Below are positions 6,725 to 8,936 of a stretch of DNA of 8,936 nt, piece by piece (position 1 is the stretch's first letter; the number at the start of each line of letters is the position of its first letter). Below the pieces are notes generated by a model that was given only the letters and a program-made list of their open reading frames with translations, did no database searches and was not told where the DNA came from. The position numbers and the translations under genes are program-made. Location: positions 1 to 8,936 of the forward strand of contig JAUXGY010000053.1 in NCBI GenBank assembly GCA_030621805.1, in the 5' to 3' direction. This DNA comes from Kiritimatiellales bacterium. Its GTDB lineage: Bacteria > Verrucomicrobiota > Kiritimatiellia > Kiritimatiellales > Pontiellaceae.

Positions 6725-6826
6725 GGGTAGTTCCCGTTTAAGTATCCGACACCGGGAAGGGTAATTGGTTGGCCTAATGCTGTAAAAACTTTTTTTAAAG
6801 CAATAGCGCCGCATCCATCCGCATTT

Positions 6827-7696
6827 CTAGGCAATGGAAGTGCCTTCCGTACGGGTACATTCTTCGTATAGCGCTTTTAGTTCGGACATAACCTGACCGG
6901 GTTTTCCGTCGCCGATTTGCCGCTTATCGATATCGACCACCGCGATAATTTCAGCCGCAGTTCCCGTAAGAAACACTTCATCGGCCACGTAGAGATCGTA
7001 ACGTGCCATCACATCCTCACGAACTTCATAGCCCGCATTGCGTGCGAGTTTTATTACCTTGTTACGGGTCAATCCTTCCAACGCGCCACACCAACTGGGT
7101 GGAGTCGTGAGCACTCCATTCTTGACGGCAAATACGTTGTCGCCAGAAGCCTCCGCCACCTGCCCTTGCGCGTTAAGCATCAGGCCTTCCATACATCCGG
7201 CATTGATGGCCTCGATTTTGGCCATGACATTGTTGAGATAGTTCAGGCTTTTCACGCGCGGGTTGATGGCTTCGGTATGATTGCGTACCGTTCCCACGGT
7301 AATAATTTTAAGGCCGGTGTCGTAAAGTTCCTGAGGGTAGAGTTGAATGTTGGCGGCGATGACAATGACTTCGGCTTTTTTACAGAGAAAGGGGTTGAGG
7401 CCCAGCGTGCCTTTTCCCCGTGTGATCACAAGTCGGATATAGCCATCGGAAATACCATTGGCCTTGCAGGTGTCAACTACGGCTTGCGACACTTCCGACT
7501 TGCTCATGGGGATTTCGAGTGCAATGGCCTTGGCTGAGTCGTACAACCGATCAATATGTTCGTCGAGAAGAAATACGCGTCCGTTATACGCGCGGATCCC
7601 CTCGAAGACTCCGTCGCCATAGAGAAGTCCGTGGTCAAACACCGATACCACCGCATCTTGTTCATCCACCAACTTATCGCCTAAAAATACCTTCAT
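6827..7696 (-). CDS. ilvE: Branched-chain amino acid aminotransferase (fold type IV PLP enzyme)
   Basis: PLP enzyme that moves the amino group between glutamate and the 2-oxo acids of valine, leucine and isoleucine. The 289 residues open with the family pattern DHGLLYGDGVFEGIRAYNGR (21-40). The Schiff-base lysine is K149 in VKSLNYLNN, the conserved glutamate is E182 in VAEASGDNVF, and the phosphate-binding LTGTAAEI is at 243-250. ITRGKGTLGLNP (91-102) and LEGLTRNKVIKLA are typical of the short branched-chain type. D-amino-acid aminotransferase and aminodeoxychorismate lyase share this fold; the overall pattern favours branched-chain activity, but the substrate is inferred. The ATG at 7696 has an AGGAG site about seven bases upstream. 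The gene follows lolD by 70 bases and precedes mcsA by 102, all on one strand; no other branched-chain biosynthesis gene is here. Confidence 0.88.
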   Translation of the reverse strand: MKVFLGDKLVDEQDAVVSVFDHGLLYGDGVFEGIRAYNGRVFLLDEHIDRLYDSAKAIALEIPMSKSEVSQAVVDTCKANGISDGYIRLVITRGKGTLGLNPFLCKKAEVIVIAANIQLYPQELYDTGLKIITVGTVRNHTEAINPRVKSLNYLNNVMAKIEAINAGCMEGLMLNAQGQVAEASGDNVFAVKNGVLTTPPSWCGALEGLTRNKVIKLARNAGYEVREDVMARYDLYVADEVFLTGTAAEIIAVVDIDKRQIGDGKPGQVMSELKALYEECTRTEGTSIA

Positions 7697-7766
7697 TTTT
7701 TTCTCCTAAAATTGGAATCACAGACCCTCACAAAGGGACACGAATCTATGTTCATCTATCTGTTTT

Positions 7767-8435
7767 CTAAATTAAAAGTCCATCCTTCAAGACCAACTGG
7801 CGAGAACAACGCGAGGCTACGTCCTGACTATGGGTAACGAGCACGAGAGTATGCCCTCGGCTCTCCACCAGTTGAAACAAATAATGTAAAACTTTATCGC
7901 CTGTTTTCGAGTCGAGGTTTCCCGTTGGTTCATCGGTAAAAATGATGTCCGGCTCATTCATCAAGGCCCGTGCCAAAGCGGCTCGTTGTTGTTCGCCTCC
8001 AGAGAGTTCCTGCGGGCGATGCCCAATGCGTTCACCCAACCCGACCTCCGTCAACAGCTCTGCGGCTCGCGATTTTGCGTTGATCGCCGAACCCAACGCC
8101 ATGGCGGGAAGGGCGACATTTTCAAGGATATCGAGTTCGGGAAGCAAATGAAACGACTGGAACACAAACCCAACATTCTTGGCTCGGAAACGGGAGCGCC
8201 GCGCCCCCGACATTCCGTAGATACTCTGGCCCCGAAAGTGGACTTCTCCTGATTTTGGCGTATCGAGCCCTCCCATCACATGCAAGAGGGTGCTTTTACC
8301 CGACCCGCTTTCGCCCATGATTGAGACCGTTTCACCCGATTTAACATCCACTGAAACCCCCTTTAAGACCTCTAAGGTGGTTTTTCCAATGGTGTAGGTG
8401 CGCTTGATATTTTCTGCTCGTAGAATGGTTTCCAT
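7767..8435 (-). CDS. lolD: ABC transporter ATP-binding protein, LolD-like
   Basis: ATPase of the MacB/LolD/FtsE group; LolD powers release of lipoproteins from the inner membrane in complex with the LolC/LolE permeases. The product is 222 residues. Walker A GESGSGKST is at 41-49, the Q-loop glutamine is Q93 in FVFQSFHLLPE, the signature LSGGEQQR at 144-151, Walker B IIFTDEPTGNLD at 164-175 and the switch histidine H202 in LVTHS. HLLPELDILENVALP and TPKSGEVHFRGQ closely follow LolD. The start is uncertain: an ATG at 8435 lies 12 bases from the AAGGA site, while a TTG at 8444 lies only three bases from it. I prefer the ATG. No permease gene lies next to it in the window, so the assignment against other export ATPases of the same group (MacB, YknY) is likely but not certain. 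It follows the upstream gene by fewer than 20 bases, so they probably share a transcript. Confidence 0.82.
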   Translation of the reverse strand: METILRAENIKRTYTIGKTTLEVLKGVSVDVKSGETVSIMGESGSGKSTLLHVMGGLDTPKSGEVHFRGQSIYGMSGARRSRFRAKNVGFVFQSFHLLPELDILENVALPAMALGSAINAKSRAAELLTEVGLGERIGHRPQELSGGEQQRAALARALMNEPDIIFTDEPTGNLDSKTGDKVLHYLFQLVESRGHTLVLVTHSQDVASRCSRQLVLKDGLLI

Positions 8436-8453
8436 AATTCTCAAAAATCCTTC

Positions 8454-8936
8454 TTACTTCGTCAGCCAAAGGCCTGCAACCTCGTTGATAATCGATTGAA
8501 GCCATACCTGGCCGGCCTGCTTCGTTTCAGGTTCTAGGAATTGAATGGTTTTCGTATATGCGCTGCCGACCGGGACGTTTTCGAGCATGGAGAGGAAGGT
8601 TTCCTTGGCCTCGGTATTTTCGGCCCATTCGGATTGCTTCAACTCAAACTCCATCGTCTCCCATGCGGCGGCGAAACATCGCTGAGATGCAATCTCCTCA
8701 TCCGTTTCACTGCCTTGTTGCCCCGGGCTCTGGAGGGACTCCTTCACTTTTTCGGCAAATTCGCCGAAGCGTTTGATGCGCTCGGACAGCACCCATTCGA
8801 GGTTTCTAACCCCTCTCTCGTAGCATGCGTGATCAAACTCATCGCGACACATGAAGGTTTTTCGCACATTGCGGTACCACGCCTTCAGCGCAATGATGTT
8901 TCCAATATAGAGAAGATTGTTTTTAACGATTCGGTC
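8454..8936 (-). CDS. Unrecognised protein, 5' end outside window
   Basis: An open frame of 160 codons continues to the right window edge without a stop, so the true start is probably beyond 8936; a GTG at 8867 is the first alternative start inside but would cut off coding-like sequence (LLYIGNIIALKAWYRN). I do not recognise the family. The visible part is soluble-looking and probably helical, with many Glu, Lys and Gln, six tryptophans spread along it (for example NLEWVLSERIKRFGEF, AAWETMEFEL, QVWLQSI) and three cysteines without a metal-binding spacing. There is no membrane segment, so it is not the LolC/LolE permease that might be expected beside lolD. The stop codon lies 18 bases before the lolD ATG, suggesting cotranscription. 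Confidence 0.7.
   Translation of the reverse strand, partial: DRIVKNNLLYIGNIIALKAWYRNVRKTFMCRDEFDHACYERGVRNLEWVLSERIKRFGEFAEKVKESLQSPGQQGSETDEEIASQRCFAAAWETMEFELKQSEWAENTEAKETFLSMLENVPVGSAYTKTIQFLEPETKQAGQVWLQSIINEVAGLWLTK

Noticed and set aside
6725..6814. Upstream in-frame start at 6814 for mcsA
   Set aside because: The extra 30 residues are basic and unlike McsA, and the ATG at 6724 gives the conserved N terminus.
6725..6826. CtsR box, CIRCE or heat-shock sigma promoter before mcsA
   Set aside because: I looked for the AGTCAAA-type heptads, the TTAGCACTC inverted repeat and a CTTGAAA/CCCCAT pair on both strands and found none.
6917..7537. 206-codon plus-strand frame opposite ilvE
   Set aside because: Shadow of ilvE; the translation is rich in His and Phe as expected from antisense of a coding gene and shows no domain.
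1..8936. CRISPR array or insertion sequence
   Set aside because: No regularly spaced repeats, no transposase-like frame and no terminal inverted repeats flanking a coding region were seen.

Overview
The window looks like chromosomal sequence from a Gram-negative-type bacterium that nevertheless carries the McsA-McsB-ClpC protein-arginine-phosphorylation system best known from Firmicutes. A LolD-type ATPase implies an outer membrane. Together with the ClpC and ArgRS sequence style, this suggests the PVC group (perhaps a Kiritimatiellota-like lineage). That placement is inference from memory of the families, not from a search.

All confident genes lie on the minus strand, so the reading order runs from high to low coordinates. 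It is: an unrecognised gene cut by the window end (8936-8454), a lolD-like ABC ATPase, an ilvE-like fold-type-IV transaminase, mcsA, mcsB, clpC, a tRNA-Arg(UCG) gene 21 bases after clpC, a 302-base intergenic stretch, argS, a relic of a cysteine desulfurase gene, and the first codons of another gene running off the left edge.

McsA, McsB and ClpC form one functional unit. McsB phosphorylates arginines on proteins, McsA is its zinc-binding UVR-domain activator, and ClpC unfolds the marked proteins for ClpP. mcsA and mcsB overlap by 11 bases and clpC follows after 26, so they are almost certainly one operon. The Firmicute repressor gene ctsR is missing from the head of the cluster. ilvE stands there instead. 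tRNA-Arg and arginyl-tRNA synthetase come next, giving a compact arginine-themed neighbourhood.

The less ordinary parts are the two non-coding or decayed regions. First, between tRNA-Arg and argS, a 21-base exact copy of the tRNA 3' end (with CCA) lies 110 bases from the original, as expected of an attachment-site scar or a tRNA-derived repeat. Second, bases 154-396 encode, on the minus strand, an uninterrupted C-terminal piece of a NifS/IscS/DndA-like cysteine desulfurase. Its catalytic cysteine codon reads serine and the N-terminal three quarters are absent. To its left is a new start codon with a strong ribosome binding site and a 19-base inverted repeat upstream, possibly a small self-regulated DNA-binding protein. 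I see no wholly new system; the relic and the tRNA-end duplication are the best leads to past mobile DNA.
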